DNA of 64,000 bases from Gemmatimonadales bacterium (GCA_036500345.1 DASYCE010000025.1:46717-110716); one strand, 5' to 3'. Numbered from the stretch's first letter, positions 25,722 through 34,983 are shown. Program-made: numbers and translations. Notes: a model not told the origin generated them from the letters alone.

Positions 25722-26632
25722 TGCAGGTGACCTTCCTCGGCACCAGTGCCGCAGTGCCCACGGTCGATCGCAATGTCTCGGCGCTCATGGTCCAGCGGGA
25801 AGGCGACCTCTTTCTCTTCGATTGCGGCGAGGGAACGCAGCGCCAGATGATGCGCTACGGCGCCGGATTCGCCGTCGACGACGTCTTCATCACCCACTAT
25901 CACGCCGATCATACCCTCGGCATCCCCGGGTTGCTCCGCACCATGGGCCTGCAGGGTCGAACGGCGCCGTTGCGGCTCCACGGCCCGCGCGGTGCGCAGC
26001 GTCATCTCGGCGCGCTCACGGCGCTCGGCATGGAGCGTCCGAAATTTCCCGTCGAAATCTTTGCGGTGCAGCCGGGTGACGTGATTCCTCGCGGCGACTA
26101 CGACCTCGTGGTCGGTGCGGCGAAGCACAAGGGAGACTGCCTCGCGTTTGCCATCGTGGAGCACGAACGCCTCGGACGATTCGATCCCGAGCGGGCGCGC
26201 GAGCTTGGCATCCCCGAAGGTCCGCTGTGGGGCCGGATTCACCGTGGCGAATCGGTGACGCTGGCGGACGGACGAGTCGTCGAGCCGCACGAGCTCGTCG
26301 GTGCGACGCGGCCCGGCCGGCGCCTGGTGTATTCGGGTGATACTGCGCCGAGCGATGCGATTGTGGAATTGGCGCGGGGCGCAGACCTCCTGATCCACGA
26401 GGCGACGTTCGGCGCCGACGAAGTCGAGCGCGCACGCGAAACCAACCATTCCACCGCCCGGGATGCCGCCACCGCGGCGCGCGACGCCGGCGTGCGACGG
26501 CTGGTCCTCACCCACCTCTCCGCGCGCTACTCGCGCGACGCGCCGGAACTCGTCGCCGAAGCGCGCGATCTCTTCCCGGCGACCGAGGTCGCCCGCGACG
26601 GCATGGTGATCGACGTCGCCTTCGCGGTGTAG
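25718..26632 (+). CDS. rnz: Ribonuclease Z (tRNA 3'-processing endonuclease)
   Basis: A 304-residue metallo-beta-lactamase-fold RNase that trims tRNA precursors. [10 protein letters not shown] at the N-terminus, [15 protein letters not shown] (His60, His62, Asp64, His65), the GDT motif in [14 protein letters not shown] and LTHLSARY are all conserved. It is fittingly followed by a tRNA gene 60 bases downstream. Final gene of the mlaE-to-rnz operon. Confidence 0.95.
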   Translation: MMQVTFLGTSAAVPTVDRNVSALMVQREGDLFLFDCGEGTQRQMMRYGAGFAVDDVFITHYHADHTLGIPGLLRTMGLQGRTAPLRLHGPRGAQRHLGALTALGMERPKFPVEIFAVQPGDVIPRGDYDLVVGAAKHKGDCLAFAIVEHERLGRFDPERARELGIPEGPLWGRIHRGESVTLADGRVVEPHELVGATRPGRRLVYSGDTAPSDAIVELARGADLLIHEATFGADEVERARETNHSTARDAATAARDAGVRRLVLTHLSARYSRDAPELVAEARDLFPATEVARDGMVIDVAFAV

Positions 26633-26650
26633 CATGGGAAGCGGTTTTTC

Positions 26651-26679
26651 TTGTGTTCGGAGCGTCGTGCTCGTACCTT
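26651..26679 (+). promoter_or_regulatory. Sigma-70 promoter of tRNA-Ala
   Basis: TTGTGT (26651-26656) and TACCTT (26674-26679) with a 17-base spacer; predicted start about six bases before the tRNA. Confidence 0.7.
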
Positions 26680-26691
26680 AGTCACCCCTCC

Positions 26692-26764
26692 GGGGCTGTA
26701 GCTCAGATGGGAGAGCGCTGCAATCGCACTGCAGAGGTCAGGGGTTCGATTCCCCTCAGCTCCA
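26692..26764 (+). tRNA. tRNA-Ala (anticodon CGC)
   Basis: A complete 73-base cloverleaf: acceptor GGGGCTG / CAGCTCC with discriminator A, D-arm GCTC...GAGC, anticodon stem CTGCA/TGCAG with loop ATCGCAC (anticodon CGC, reading GCG), T-arm AGGGG-TTCGATT-CCCCT. The 3' CCA is not encoded. The first stem base of the terminator is the discriminator base itself. Confidence 0.95.
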
Positions 26765-26799
26765 TCGCCCGTATCCTTATGGATCCGGGCGATTTTTTT
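26764..26799 (+). terminator. Rho-independent terminator of tRNA-Ala
   Basis: Stem ATCGCCCG-T-ATCC / GGAT-C-CGGGCGAT with loop TTAT, one mismatch, followed by seven T residues. Confidence 0.9.
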
Positions 26800-26865
26800 G
26801 CCCGGTCACGCCGGTGTCGCCGCTCCGCGGTGACCGGCGTCTCCAGTCGCAAGGAGATCAATCCC

Positions 26866-27144
26866 ATGGCGTGCTTCCTCCTGATTCTCGCACTGGCCAC
26901 ACCACGGCTGGTGATCATCCTTCTCTGGCTGCTGAGCCACTGGTTCGACGGGCTGTTCGCGACGCCGGTCGTCCCGGTCCTCGGCTTCGTCTTCCTGCCG
27001 ACCACCTTCCTCTGGTACACCGCGGTCCAACATTGGTACGGAGGTGCGTGGGGCGGATTGGTCCCCATCGTCGGATTGATCATCGCGGTGATGGTCGATC
27101 TGCACCCGATTCGCGGGCGCTACCGGCGGCGCGCCGAGGACTAG
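26866..27144 (+). CDS. Small membrane protein (92 aa) of unknown function
   Basis: A 92-residue protein with three hydrophobic segments (about 3-22, 30-50, 62-80) and a basic C-terminal tail (RGRYRRRAED). AAGGAG at 26851-26856, nine bases before ATG 26866, supports the start. The WLLSHWFDGLF...PVLGFVFLPTTFLWYTAVQHW pattern is common in small uncharacterised membrane proteins of Gram-negative and actinobacterial genomes. Role unknown. Confidence 0.7.
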   Translation: MACFLLILALATPRLVIILLWLLSHWFDGLFATPVVPVLGFVFLPTTFLWYTAVQHWYGGAWGGLVPIVGLIIAVMVDLHPIRGRYRRRAED

Positions 27145-27512
27145 AATTGTCGTTGATTGCAGCAGCGCCGGCGACCTTGGGAGGGCGTGGCCGGCGCTGA
27201 TCTGGTCACTGTATCGTTTGGTGACACCAGCGAAGTGCCCCGTGATTGACGTCTTGCGTTTTCCGGCCGTGGCGCACTGATTTCGCTCGCGCGCCGCCCG
27301 GGTTATCTATCGGGTCCGCCGCGCAGATTCTGATACATCCGTTTCATTTCGTCCGTCGACGTTTGAGGTGGTCTGCCCCGTCGGGGCTGTGCCACTTCTG
27401 GTCGATACTCAGCATGTCATTTGCCGGGTTGTTTCCCCGGCCATACCCAGCCAACTGGAATGCTTCCCCGCCCGGGGCGCATTTCCGTGCAACGATAGCA
27501 AGGATATCCTTG
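27145..27512. other. Gene-free leader region before the heparinase-like gene
   Basis: No convincing coding frame. It holds a short palindrome TGGTG-A-CACCA (27219-27229) and several GC-rich hairpins: GCCCCGTCGGGGC near 27375, GCCGGG...CCCGGC near 27425, and CGCCCGGGGCG near 27470. These could make a structured 5' leader; I could not match them to a known riboswitch. Confidence 0.4.
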
Positions 27513-29984
27513 ATGCGAACTGTCATGCTTACGCTTTTCGCGGCCCTCTGCCTCTCCGGGTGCACTCACGACATCGTGAGCCCCGTGAACTCCATTCCGG
27601 TTGCGACCGGGATGGTCCTGACCCCTGGCACGACCGAGCTCGATACCACCAATACCACCCAGTTCCAGACGACCGTTTCGTGGTCGGACAGCACCCAGCA
27701 TCCGTCGCAGGTCACCTATACCGCGACCGGTGGAACGATTTCGACCGGCGGACTCTATCAGGCCGGCAACCAATCAGGACAATATCTGGTCGTCGCGGCC
27801 TGCGATTGCGGTCTGGTCGATACCGCCAGGATTACCGTGCAGGCGCCGCAGGCGGCTCCCGATCGCGCCATTCTCACCGTTGTGGTCAGCGGACTTCCGC
27901 CCGGTGCTTCCGCGGCGGTGACCGTCAACGGACCCGCCGGCTATTCCCACGTGGTCACCGGGTCGCAGACGCTCGATTCGCTGCAGCCGGGTGACTACTC
28001 GGTGCAAGCCGATGGGGTGACGACGCCGCCGGCGGCATATGCCGCATCGTCGACAACGCAATCGACGACGCTGGTTGCGGGCGACAACAAGAACGTGGTC
28101 GTGACGTATTCGGCATCGGCACAACCACCGTCGACCGACCTGGCGGCGCATCCGCGAGTCTGGATGAATGCCGCACGTGTGGCCCAGTTGCAGGCCCAGG
28201 CAGGCGCGAACACCTCGCGCTGGCGAGTCATCAAGTCGACGGCCGACGCGTCAGTCGCCAAGGGAACCAATGTCGCCGGCGGCGACGAGTTTTCGCTGCC
28301 CGCACTCTGCGCGGCGTATCTCGCGACCGGAAGTCAGGCGTACGCGACGCGCGCCGGTCTTGTGATCGCCGGTTCCGCCAACGATGGCAACAATCTGCAG
28401 GGCGATTCCGGTTATGCGTACCGCTTCAACCTCCCCGATTTCATCATGGGCCTCGACTGGTGCTACAACGGCCTGACCGTCGCCCAGCGCCATCAGGCGG
28501 CGACGTGGTTGATGAATCGCGCCGACTGGGTCTGGCCCGAAACCAATCCGTCGCGCACCGGCGGCTGGGGACTCTGGCCCTCGAACAACTACTACTGGGG
28601 CTTCATGATGACGGGGCCGGCCGCACTCGCCGCGGCGGGTGACGACACCGGCAGCAGCGTCATCAGCGGCACCAACCGGCCGGCATTCCATCGCGCGCTC
28701 GCGATGACGCACTGGAATAGCGTTGCGGCGCCGTATTTCGCCGGCGAGGGTGCCGGCGGAGCGTGGGACGAAGGAACCGGATATGGCGTGGGGAGCGCGT
28801 GGTATCTCGGCCGCTTTGTCGATGCCTTCGCGACTGCCGGCGCGCCGATCAACAGCGACTGGATGAACGCGGCCCTGCAGTGGATGATCGAATCGACGAT
28901 GCCCGGTGGCGCGTACAAGGCGCCGCTCGGAGACCAGGCCCGGGTCAGCGACGGATCCGAGTATGCCTACGACCGCGACGCGATGCTCGACATCCTCGCC
29001 GGCTCGAATGCGAATCCGCTGCTCGCATCACAGGTGCAGTACTGGCTCAACTGGATCGGCCAGGTCCCGTCGAGCGAAACCGGTACCGGGCTCGCGACCG
29101 ACGAATTGATCCACTACAACCCCGCCCAGTCAGTCGCCGCCGATCTCACCGGATTGCCGAAGGATTATCTCGCCTCCGGACCGGGATATTTCGTCTACCG
29201 CCAGAGCTGGACCGACCCGAAGTCGACCGTGATGGTCTACCAGGCCGGCATCGTGGGCGACGGGCACAATTCGCTCAACGGCAACGGGCTGATGATCTGG
29301 AAGGGCTCGTCGTGGATCTCGGCGACGGGCAACATCTACTCGGCCAGCGGGATCGAACAGCAGACCCGGAATTACGACAACCTCACCGTCGGCGACAGCG
29401 GGCAGTCGCTCTACGGCGGGAATGATGCGCACATCACCGACAAGCAGGTCAGCGATCAGCTCGTCGTGATCCGGTCGCAGGCGAAGGACACCTACGGACA
29501 TCCGGCCGGGGTTGCGGGTGGACGCAACATCGTCAGCGACTATGCGCGCACCGTTGCGTATCTTCCGCAGCAGGACGTCTTCGTCATCGTCGATCGCGCG
29601 ACGGCGGTCCATCCATCGGCGCAGAAGGTATGGCGCTGGCAGATGAAGGGTGTGCCGCAGGTGTCGGGGAATACCTTCACGCTCTCCAATCCGACCAACA
29701 ACGGCTTCTGCAGCGGGACCGTGCTGTTGCCGACCGATGCCGCCCTTGGCACGCAGTCGTTCAATCTCGGTGGTGGTGGCGCGCAGAGCAGCAACGCCGT
29801 GACGGTGTCGATTCCACCCGGCCGCGCGACGGATCTCGTCGTCACGGTCCTGCAGTGCGGAAGCGCGCCGGTGTCGGCAGTGGCGGCGACGGTGAACGAC
29901 ACCGCCACCGAAACCGATGTGACCGTTGGGTCGGCGACACTCGCGATCCCGCACAGCGAAGCCCTGGCGGTTCGACTCCAGTAG
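27513..29984 (+). CDS. Secreted lipoprotein with heparinase II/III-like (polysaccharide lyase) region
   Basis: An 823-residue lipoprotein: MRTVMLTLFAALCLSGC is a clear lipobox signal. Residues about 20-115 and 115-205 look like Ig-like beta domains, then an alpha-helical toroid region (about 210-500, with RWRVIKSTADAS, LPDFIMGLDWCYNGL and WGLWPSNNYYWG) followed by a C-terminal beta-sandwich with YFVYRQSWTDPKSTVMVYQAG and GDGHNSLNGNGLMIWKG. That layout is the alginate-lyase/heparinase II-III architecture. A role in polysaccharide degradation at the cell surface is inferred. ATG 27513 has AAGGA upstream. Confidence 0.72.
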   Translation: MRTVMLTLFAALCLSGCTHDIVSPVNSIPVATGMVLTPGTTELDTTNTTQFQTTVSWSDSTQHPSQVTYTATGGTISTGGLYQAGNQSGQYLVVAACDCGLVDTARITVQAPQAAPDRAILTVVVSGLPPGASAAVTVNGPAGYSHVVTGSQTLDSLQPGDYSVQADGVTTPPAAYAASSTTQSTTLVAGDNKNVVVTYSASAQPPSTDLAAHPRVWMNAARVAQLQAQAGANTSRWRVIKSTADASVAKGTNVAGGDEFSLPALCAAYLATGSQAYATRAGLVIAGSANDGNNLQGDSGYAYRFNLPDFIMGLDWCYNGLTVAQRHQAATWLMNRADWVWPETNPSRTGGWGLWPSNNYYWGFMMTGPAALAAAGDDTGSSVISGTNRPAFHRALAMTHWNSVAAPYFAGEGAGGAWDEGTGYGVGSAWYLGRFVDAFATAGAPINSDWMNAALQWMIESTMPGGAYKAPLGDQARVSDGSEYAYDRDAMLDILAGSNANPLLASQVQYWLNWIGQVPSSETGTGLATDELIHYNPAQSVAADLTGLPKDYLASGPGYFVYRQSWTDPKSTVMVYQAGIVGDGHNSLNGNGLMIWKGSSWISATGNIYSASGIEQQTRNYDNLTVGDSGQSLYGGNDAHITDKQVSDQLVVIRSQAKDTYGHPAGVAGGRNIVSDYARTVAYLPQQDVFVIVDRATAVHPSAQKVWRWQMKGVPQVSGNTFTLSNPTNNGFCSGTVLLPTDAALGTQSFNLGGGGAQSSNAVTVSIPPGRATDLVVTVLQCGSAPVSAVAATVNDTATETDVTVGSATLAIPHSEALAVRLQ

Positions 29985-30004
29985 CAGTCCCGGGAGCAGC
30001 CAAG

Positions 30005-30619
30005 ATCCTCACCGGCGTCTTCTTCGGCACGGCATTCAGCACGATTCTCACGCCGGGCCCCAACATGATGTACGTCGGCACCACCGGTGCGCAGCGCGGA
30101 GCTGCCACCGGTGCGCTCGCGGCCCTCGCCATCGTACTCGGCGGCGTGTGTTACACCGTGATGACGGCGGTGGGGATTTCGGCGCTCATTGCAGCACGGC
30201 CCGCGATCTTCATCGCCATTCGCGTTGCTGGTACCCTCTATCTCATCTGGCTCGGCGTGCGGTTGCTGCGCCGAGCCCGCGACACGAGCCCGCCGCCGCC
30301 GCTTCCCGACGCCGGGTCGCGGGCGTTCGCGGGTGGCGTGGCCATCGCCCTCACCAACCCGCAGCTGGCGCTCTTCTTCCTCGCGTTCCTGCCGCAGTTC
30401 GTGGTGGTCGGCGATGGTCCGATCTCGCTGCAGCTGCTCAAGCTCGGTCTGACCTTCAACACCTGCACGCTGACCGTGATGATGACGGTGGCCGTTGTGA
30501 CCGGCATCGCGGGGAAGATGCAGACCGGCGGCGTGCGCTTCCGCCAGGTGATGCGCGCGATTGCCGGGATGGCGTTCCTGCTGCTGGCGGCGCAAACCAC
30601 GTGGAAACTGATCGGATGA
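30005..30619 (+). CDS. LysE/RhtB-family amino-acid exporter with no normal start codon
   Basis: About 204 residues with six membrane helices. STILTPGPNMMYVGTTGAQRG is the N-terminal LysE motif and GGVAIALTNPQLALFFLAFLPQFV the second conserved block. Between the stop of the preceding gene (29984) and the motif the frame contains no ATG, GTG or TTG. GGGAG (29992-29996) sits eight bases before an ATC at 30005, the best-placed candidate. The next ATG lies inside the TPGPNMM motif and would delete helix 1. A frameshift, sequence error or rare start codon is possible. Confidence 0.75.
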   Translation: MLTGVFFGTAFSTILTPGPNMMYVGTTGAQRGAATGALAALAIVLGGVCYTVMTAVGISALIAARPAIFIAIRVAGTLYLIWLGVRLLRRARDTSPPPPLPDAGSRAFAGGVAIALTNPQLALFFLAFLPQFVVVGDGPISLQLLKLGLTFNTCTLTVMMTVAVVTGIAGKMQTGGVRFRQVMRAIAGMAFLLLAAQTTWKLIG

Positions 30620-30623
30620 TCCG

Positions 30624-31199
30624 GTGACCGGATGGCAGATTGTGGCGTTCGTGTATCAGCTGGCGAGTCGCGCGGCGTATGTCGTGCCGGTCGGAGTGGT
30701 GCTGGCGCGCGAGGCGCGGCGGCCGGTTGCGGACCGCGCCGATCTCGCGGCGTGTGAGGCGAGATACCGGCACTTCCGCCGCTGGTCGAGCATCGTCATG
30801 AATCACGACGCGTTCGCACTGATTCTGTTGTCGGTCGTGACGCGCGACACGTTGCACCTGCGCGGTGTGAGCCCCTGGGTGTTGACCGGCGCCGGTATTC
30901 TGCTGGCAATCGTCGGATTGGGCATCAAGGGATGGGCTGCGGCGTGTCTCGGCGGCGACGCGTATTACTGGCGCAACTTTTTCGTTCCGACACCGCGGGC
31001 TCCGCTGAAACGGCCGGGCCCATATCGCTATCTCAGCAACCCGATGTACACGGTGGGATATGCCCAGGCATACGGGCTGGCGCTGGTGCTCCGGTCGTGG
31101 CCCGGCCTGGTCGGGGCGACGGTGGCGCAGGGAGCGATTCTGGCGTTTCATCTGCTGGTGGAAAAGCCGCATTACGACGCGCTTCCGGAGCAGGTCTAG
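30624..31199 (+). CDS. PEMT/ICMT-like membrane methyltransferase
   Basis: A 191-residue membrane protein with about four to five helices. The C-terminal block GPYRYLSNPMYTVGYAQAYGLAL followed by VEKPHYDALP is the S-adenosylmethionine-binding signature of phospholipid N-methyltransferases and isoprenylcysteine carboxyl methyltransferases. The substrate could be a lipid or a small hydrophobic molecule. GTG start at 30624, five bases after the LysE stop, suggests co-transcription. Confidence 0.82.
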   Translation: MTGWQIVAFVYQLASRAAYVVPVGVVLAREARRPVADRADLAACEARYRHFRRWSSIVMNHDAFALILLSVVTRDTLHLRGVSPWVLTGAGILLAIVGLGIKGWAAACLGGDAYYWRNFFVPTPRAPLKRPGPYRYLSNPMYTVGYAQAYGLALVLRSWPGLVGATVAQGAILAFHLLVEKPHYDALPEQV

Positions 31200-31248
31200 G
31201 CCGGGCTGCTGGCGGGGATGCGGTGCAGCGGGGGAGTGGCTGGAAGAA

Positions 31249-31277
31249 TTGCGCCGACAGCGTTTGCCCCCTAGCTT
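31249..31277 (+). promoter_or_regulatory. Sigma-70 promoter of tRNA-Gln
   Basis: TTGCGC (31249-31254) and TAGCTT (31272-31277) with a 17-base spacer; predicted start is about eight bases before the tRNA. Confidence 0.65.
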
Positions 31278-31291
31278 TGCCCACCCAACAG

Positions 31292-31364
31292 TGCCCCGTG
31301 GTGTAACTGGCAACACGTCTGACTCTGGATCAGAAGAGTCCTGGTTCGACCCCAGGCGGGGCAA
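31292..31364 (+). tRNA. tRNA-Gln (anticodon CTG)
   Basis: A complete 73-base cloverleaf: acceptor TGCCCCG/CGGGGCA with discriminator A, anticodon stem TCTGA/TCAGA with loop CTCTGGA (anticodon CTG, reading CAG), T-arm CCTGG-TTCGACC-CCAGG. No encoded CCA. It marks the left border of a stretch of visibly lower GC, as expected for a tRNA used as an integration site. Confidence 0.95.
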
Positions 31365-31821
31365 TAGAGTAAGGCATTACCGCTGAACGATTTCGCCAAT
31401 CGATCACCCCTAGTCCATTTGACTCCGCGCCGCTGGCGCGCGAGCTATACGCGGAGCCCTCCCGCGACCGCTACCAGCTACGCGTCCCGCCCCCTTGCTT
31501 CTCGGCCCTAATTCTCCAGCGACAATTTGCTTTGCCCTCCTCAGGTCAGGCTGGATCTTTATCCGCTTTGCCTCGTGCCAGAATGGCGACTCGATCAAAT
31601 CAGACACGGTGGGTGGAGCTGGCGTCAGAGGACCGACGCTCTTTGAAGAGGTACGGCTACCACCTCGCGGACCGTGCGATGATCAATCCATACCATAAAG
31701 ACCTCGGGCCAATCCTGGCCCACCCTCGCACGGCCGCTCACTCGCTCCGGTTCCCGGGTCGCCAGTCGAACGCCACCTGACCCCCGTTGCACCGAACCAA
31801 GTACCTGCCTAGCCTTTCGCG
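31365..31821. other. Gene-poor left flank of the tRNA-Gln island
   Basis: No supported gene apart from one doubtful small frame at 31583. No integrase motif is visible in any frame. GC content begins to fall here relative to the backbone. Confidence 0.4.
31583..31780 (+). CDS. Doubtful small ORF (65 aa)
   Basis: The frame from ATG 31583 encodes MATRSNQTRWVELASEDRRS and continues to 31780. It has no ribosome site and no recognisable domain. Amino-acid composition is acceptable for a real protein, which is the only support. Confidence 0.2.
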   Translation: MATRSNQTRWVELASEDRRSLKRYGYHLADRAMINPYHKDLGPILAHPRTAAHSLRFPGRQSNAT

Positions 31822-32988
31822 ATGCTCACGATTCACATCGAAATCTGGACCGATGAGTCCCAAATCGCCCAACTATGCTACGACTACTGGCGGTTGGACG
31901 ATGAGCAAGAAGCCTTTGACATCGGAATCGCCGACCTGGCAGCCACCTGCGGCATTGCACACGGGAAAATACCCTCGACGGTTCAATCGTCTTGCACCGC
32001 ATCTCTCCTTGATCTTGAATGCTCCTCCTGCGGTGCCTCTTACGTTCTCCAGTCAAGATCAGACTTTCTTGCTCTCGTCAAGTCGCCGCTCCCGCTGTGG
32101 ACCTGCAGTGTTTGCAAACAACAGGCATTGGAGAAGGCTGCAAGCGCCAAGCAGCAACGGGAAGAATCGACAAGGGAGTTGATCGCATCGAACATTGCCG
32201 CCATTCGCGACGAAGGTGCTCAGTTTGAACAGTTGAGCTTCACTGACGCGATCTACCTCCTATCGGTTGTACGTGCAGGAGGATCGGAAGATCTCAGCCA
32301 CATCAGTCCACTCGGCGAGTACCCGTTGGCGCTCACGCCTTCACTTGATTGGGACAAGGAGATTCTAACTCGTCTTGAAAAGCACCAATTGATACATGTT
32401 CATCCGGATTCGCCGCCAGGGACAATTCTGCCCGGGGACGACGAGCACTCCTGGCGATACTATCCAACGATGGTCTCCTACGTTGTTCCATCGCCCAATC
32501 GGGGGCCAAGTACTCCGCGTTTTGTTGAAGCCTTGAGCGCGGTGCTCGCTGGCGGCAATTGGCCAGTACTCTGGAGAGCCGACGCCCGTCTGCTGCACCG
32601 GAGGCTTGCCATTGAAGAGGTCTTGGAATTCTTGAGGTGTGAGCTTGCCGCTTACGACATGGCGTTGCATCCAGGCGAAAAGACGATGTTGGTTGTGCGT
32701 GAGCTACTATCGCACTACTCAATTGGTCAAAGCTTCTGCTTTATCTGGCGCGCAGCGAGAGATGCAGCGGCGTATCGAGAAAAGAATGGGATTTCTCGCC
32801 AACAGGCCGCTAACGGAATCCCTGGTTCAATTCAGAGAAGCATCGAACGGGCTATTGCGAACGGCTGGACCATAAGCCATTTCCGACGACATAGGGACGC
32901 TCAGGAGACCGCGCTTGCTCAGATTCTCTTCACGAAAGTATTGAAGCTGGCGAATGGCGGCCTCGAAACAATTCCGCCCGCCGACTAG
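31822..32988 (+). CDS. Accessory protein with an N-terminal zinc ribbon, unknown function
   Basis: A 388-residue soluble protein. Two CxxC pairs, Cys67/Cys70 (LECSSCGAS) and Cys95/Cys98 (WTCSVCKQQ), form a zinc ribbon, followed by a charged helix (KAASAKQQREESTRELIASNI). The C-terminal half contains FCFIWRAARDAAAYREKNGISRQQAANGI, a helical segment that could be a helix-turn-helix. Codon use (AAA, ATA, TTG, AGA) is plainly different from the backbone genes, indicating transfer. No start-site ribosome sequence is obvious at ATG 31822. I do not recognise the family. Confidence 0.7.
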   Translation: MLTIHIEIWTDESQIAQLCYDYWRLDDEQEAFDIGIADLAATCGIAHGKIPSTVQSSCTASLLDLECSSCGASYVLQSRSDFLALVKSPLPLWTCSVCKQQALEKAASAKQQREESTRELIASNIAAIRDEGAQFEQLSFTDAIYLLSVVRAGGSEDLSHISPLGEYPLALTPSLDWDKEILTRLEKHQLIHVHPDSPPGTILPGDDEHSWRYYPTMVSYVVPSPNRGPSTPRFVEALSAVLAGGNWPVLWRADARLLHRRLAIEEVLEFLRCELAAYDMALHPGEKTMLVVRELLSHYSIGQSFCFIWRAARDAAAYREKNGISRQQAANGIPGSIQRSIERAIANGWTISHFRRHRDAQETALAQILFTKVLKLANGGLETIPPAD

Positions 32989-33569
32989 GACGCGCGCAAA
33001 CATCGTACTCGGCAATTCCCGACCGGGGTTTCGAGGGCCTATCGCTGGTGTTCCGATTCGTCGATCGAAGGCGGAAGGATTCCGAGCACTTCGGAATCAG
33101 CACCGCAACGAATGAGCTTCGAGCGCTCGTCATCATCGCCAGAACGCTCGTGCCATTCGAAGGCACGCCTCGGCAAGAGGGCTGGCCATCTGGTCAAGAA
33201 CCCACATCGTCCCTCTGCGGAAGGTAAGGCCGAGACATTTCCCCGGGCCAAGCTCCGGAGCTCCAAACTCGCACCGGCAAATATCCCGCTCGATTCGGGC
33301 CGGCGATAGATACCTCGACGATGGAAACTCGCCCGGGCGGCCGCGCAATGATGAGGGGCCCTACCATTTCGTAATCCGTCACGGGTGGGACGAGGTGCCT
33401 CCGACCCGCTGTAAGTAGGGGCGGCGCTTGTTCGAGAGGCCAAGTTGCGTAGTATTAGCCTATGCGTGAGACCGTTTTCTAGGCGCCAATGGAGTTCTGT
33501 CATTACTTGTCCCGTTGCGACCAGGGGCACGCCCCGGTACTCAAGACAAATGCCTAGGACGATCCTCCT
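32989..33569. other. Gene-free stretch inside the island
   Basis: 581 bases of lower-GC sequence. Several open frames exist on both strands but none has a credible composition and start; a minus-strand frame covering 33039-33725 is rich in Arg, Cys and His and looks like noise. It may contain a decayed gene and must contain the promoter of the downstream operon. Confidence 0.4.
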
Positions 33570-34286
33570 GTGACAAAGAAGTCCAACTCGACGGCAGTAC
33601 GGCCGAAGCCCGGCACAATTCCAAAGGGTCTCGACGGCATCGTTTTGACGGCCAGGTTTCAGCGATCTGACGTCGATTTTCTGGGATTTGCCAAAGCGGT
33701 GAAAGCCGCCACTCCCCTCGTCCAATTCCGCGAGAACGACCTCATCCGCACGGTTGCAATCGGAGGGTCAGCGTTGCGCGGTAGTCACGTTCACCTCTCG
33801 TTACTTCGAGATAAATCTGGACGTAAGACCAGTTGGGAATTGGAATATGAAGTCCTTGGATCGAAGCACGGGAATTTGCCAGATAGGCGATTGACGTGCA
33901 ACAAACTGACGGAACTCATTCTGCGATACATTCCAGCCGCCGAGAATCCGCAACCGATGCTGCTGAGTGTAGGATTCAATTTGTCGCTCAAGGAGTGGAA
34001 GCCTACCATTCGGTTGCCGTTTTCTTCTGCTGGTATCGCTGATGGTGTCGCTGGCTTGCCTCAAATAGCGGGCATCGAGTTTGCCTTTCCGGATAGTCCC
34101 GCGACCGACACAAGTATGCGACGCTGTATGATCAGCACATATGACGGCATTGAGCGACTGCTTGTGCGCCTGCTCGCGACCCATAGTGCTAGTTTCAAAT
34201 CGGTAACGCCACAGAGCTTGGTGGATGTATGCGTTCAGCTCCTAGCATCATTTGCCATCGAGCGTCAACAGCAGGCAGCGACATGA
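33570..34286 (+). CDS. Island operon protein 1, unrecognised
   Basis: A 238-residue soluble protein, GTG start. The sequence is mostly beta in the middle (LIRTVAIGGSALRGSHVHLSLL, WELEYEVLGS) and helical at the end (ERLLVRLLATHSA, LVDVCVQLLASFAIERQQQ). No catalytic motif or membrane segment is visible, and I do not recognise the family. Its last four bases overlap the next gene (ATGA), so the two proteins are likely made together. Codon use is atypical for the chromosome. Confidence 0.7.
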   Translation: MTKKSNSTAVRPKPGTIPKGLDGIVLTARFQRSDVDFLGFAKAVKAATPLVQFRENDLIRTVAIGGSALRGSHVHLSLLRDKSGRKTSWELEYEVLGSKHGNLPDRRLTCNKLTELILRYIPAAENPQPMLLSVGFNLSLKEWKPTIRLPFSSAGIADGVAGLPQIAGIEFAFPDSPATDTSMRRCMISTYDGIERLLVRLLATHSASFKSVTPQSLVDVCVQLLASFAIERQQQAAT

Positions 34287-34978
34287 CAACCGCGATAGCA
34301 CCGAAGCGCCGCACAAAACTGGTCGCTGTTTCAAACGCTCAAAGCTCGCGGCCGGTTTGGCACGATAGCGACGTCTTGGACGCGTTCACCTCAAAGTGGG
34401 TGTGCTCACCGGAGCGGCGCTTTGATTCGTCGGAGTTTACAGTGTTTCCGGAAAAGCGGGCCGCACTTGGATGTTGGGGCATGTATCTGGGAAAGGCTGA
34501 GGCCTTCAGTGTCGATTTCGCGGCCGACTTTCATGTTGTTCAGCCGACGACTCTCCTGGCGACAGTGGTTCAGCAGTTTGTCGCCAGGGCGTGGATTGGC
34601 GCTGCCGTTGACGGTCGGTTCGAGCAGCTGCAGGACCAGATAACGCAGCTTGCGAATTCACAGTTGGCGATTCGCCAGGAGGCAGAACGCCGCGCCAAGC
34701 AATCCCAGGTCGTCGCCCGCCTCGGCGAACACTTGACCATGATAAAGGATCTATGCTGTCAGGCATTCGGGGGCCTTGCGCCGCAGGTGCGACTCGAACC
34801 ACTAACCGATCCATTCGCTGACTTCCTGGTGAAAGTCATCCTCGACTTGTCGGAACATGATTCCGATCAAACGACGAACGCACGTGCGAACGGTGCCCGC
34901 GAACAATTCTACCGGCTGCTGATTCGGGCCCTCCCGCAAGATATATTTGACGGGACCGATTTCGTGCTACAATTCTAG
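34283..34978 (+). CDS. Island operon protein 2, coiled-coil, unrecognised
   Basis: A 231-residue soluble protein beginning MTTAIAPKRRTKLVAVSNAQ at the ATG overlapping the previous stop. Residues about 125-175 (RFEQLQDQITQLANSQLAIR, EAERRAKQSQVVARLGEHL) form a coiled coil, which suggests oligomerisation or a partner-binding role. The rest has no motif I recognise. It sits between an unknown protein and a HEPN-like protein in a three-gene operon. Confidence 0.7.
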   Translation: MTTAIAPKRRTKLVAVSNAQSSRPVWHDSDVLDAFTSKWVCSPERRFDSSEFTVFPEKRAALGCWGMYLGKAEAFSVDFAADFHVVQPTTLLATVVQQFVARAWIGAAVDGRFEQLQDQITQLANSQLAIRQEAERRAKQSQVVARLGEHLTMIKDLCCQAFGGLAPQVRLEPLTDPFADFLVKVILDLSEHDSDQTTNARANGAREQFYRLLIRALPQDIFDGTDFVLQF

Positions 34979-34983
34979 CGCTC

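Noticed and set aside
33039..33725. 228-codon minus-strand frame in the island
   Set aside because: Arg/Cys/His-rich composition, no ribosome site, overlaps the start of the HEPN operon; probably chance, although a decayed gene cannot be excluded.
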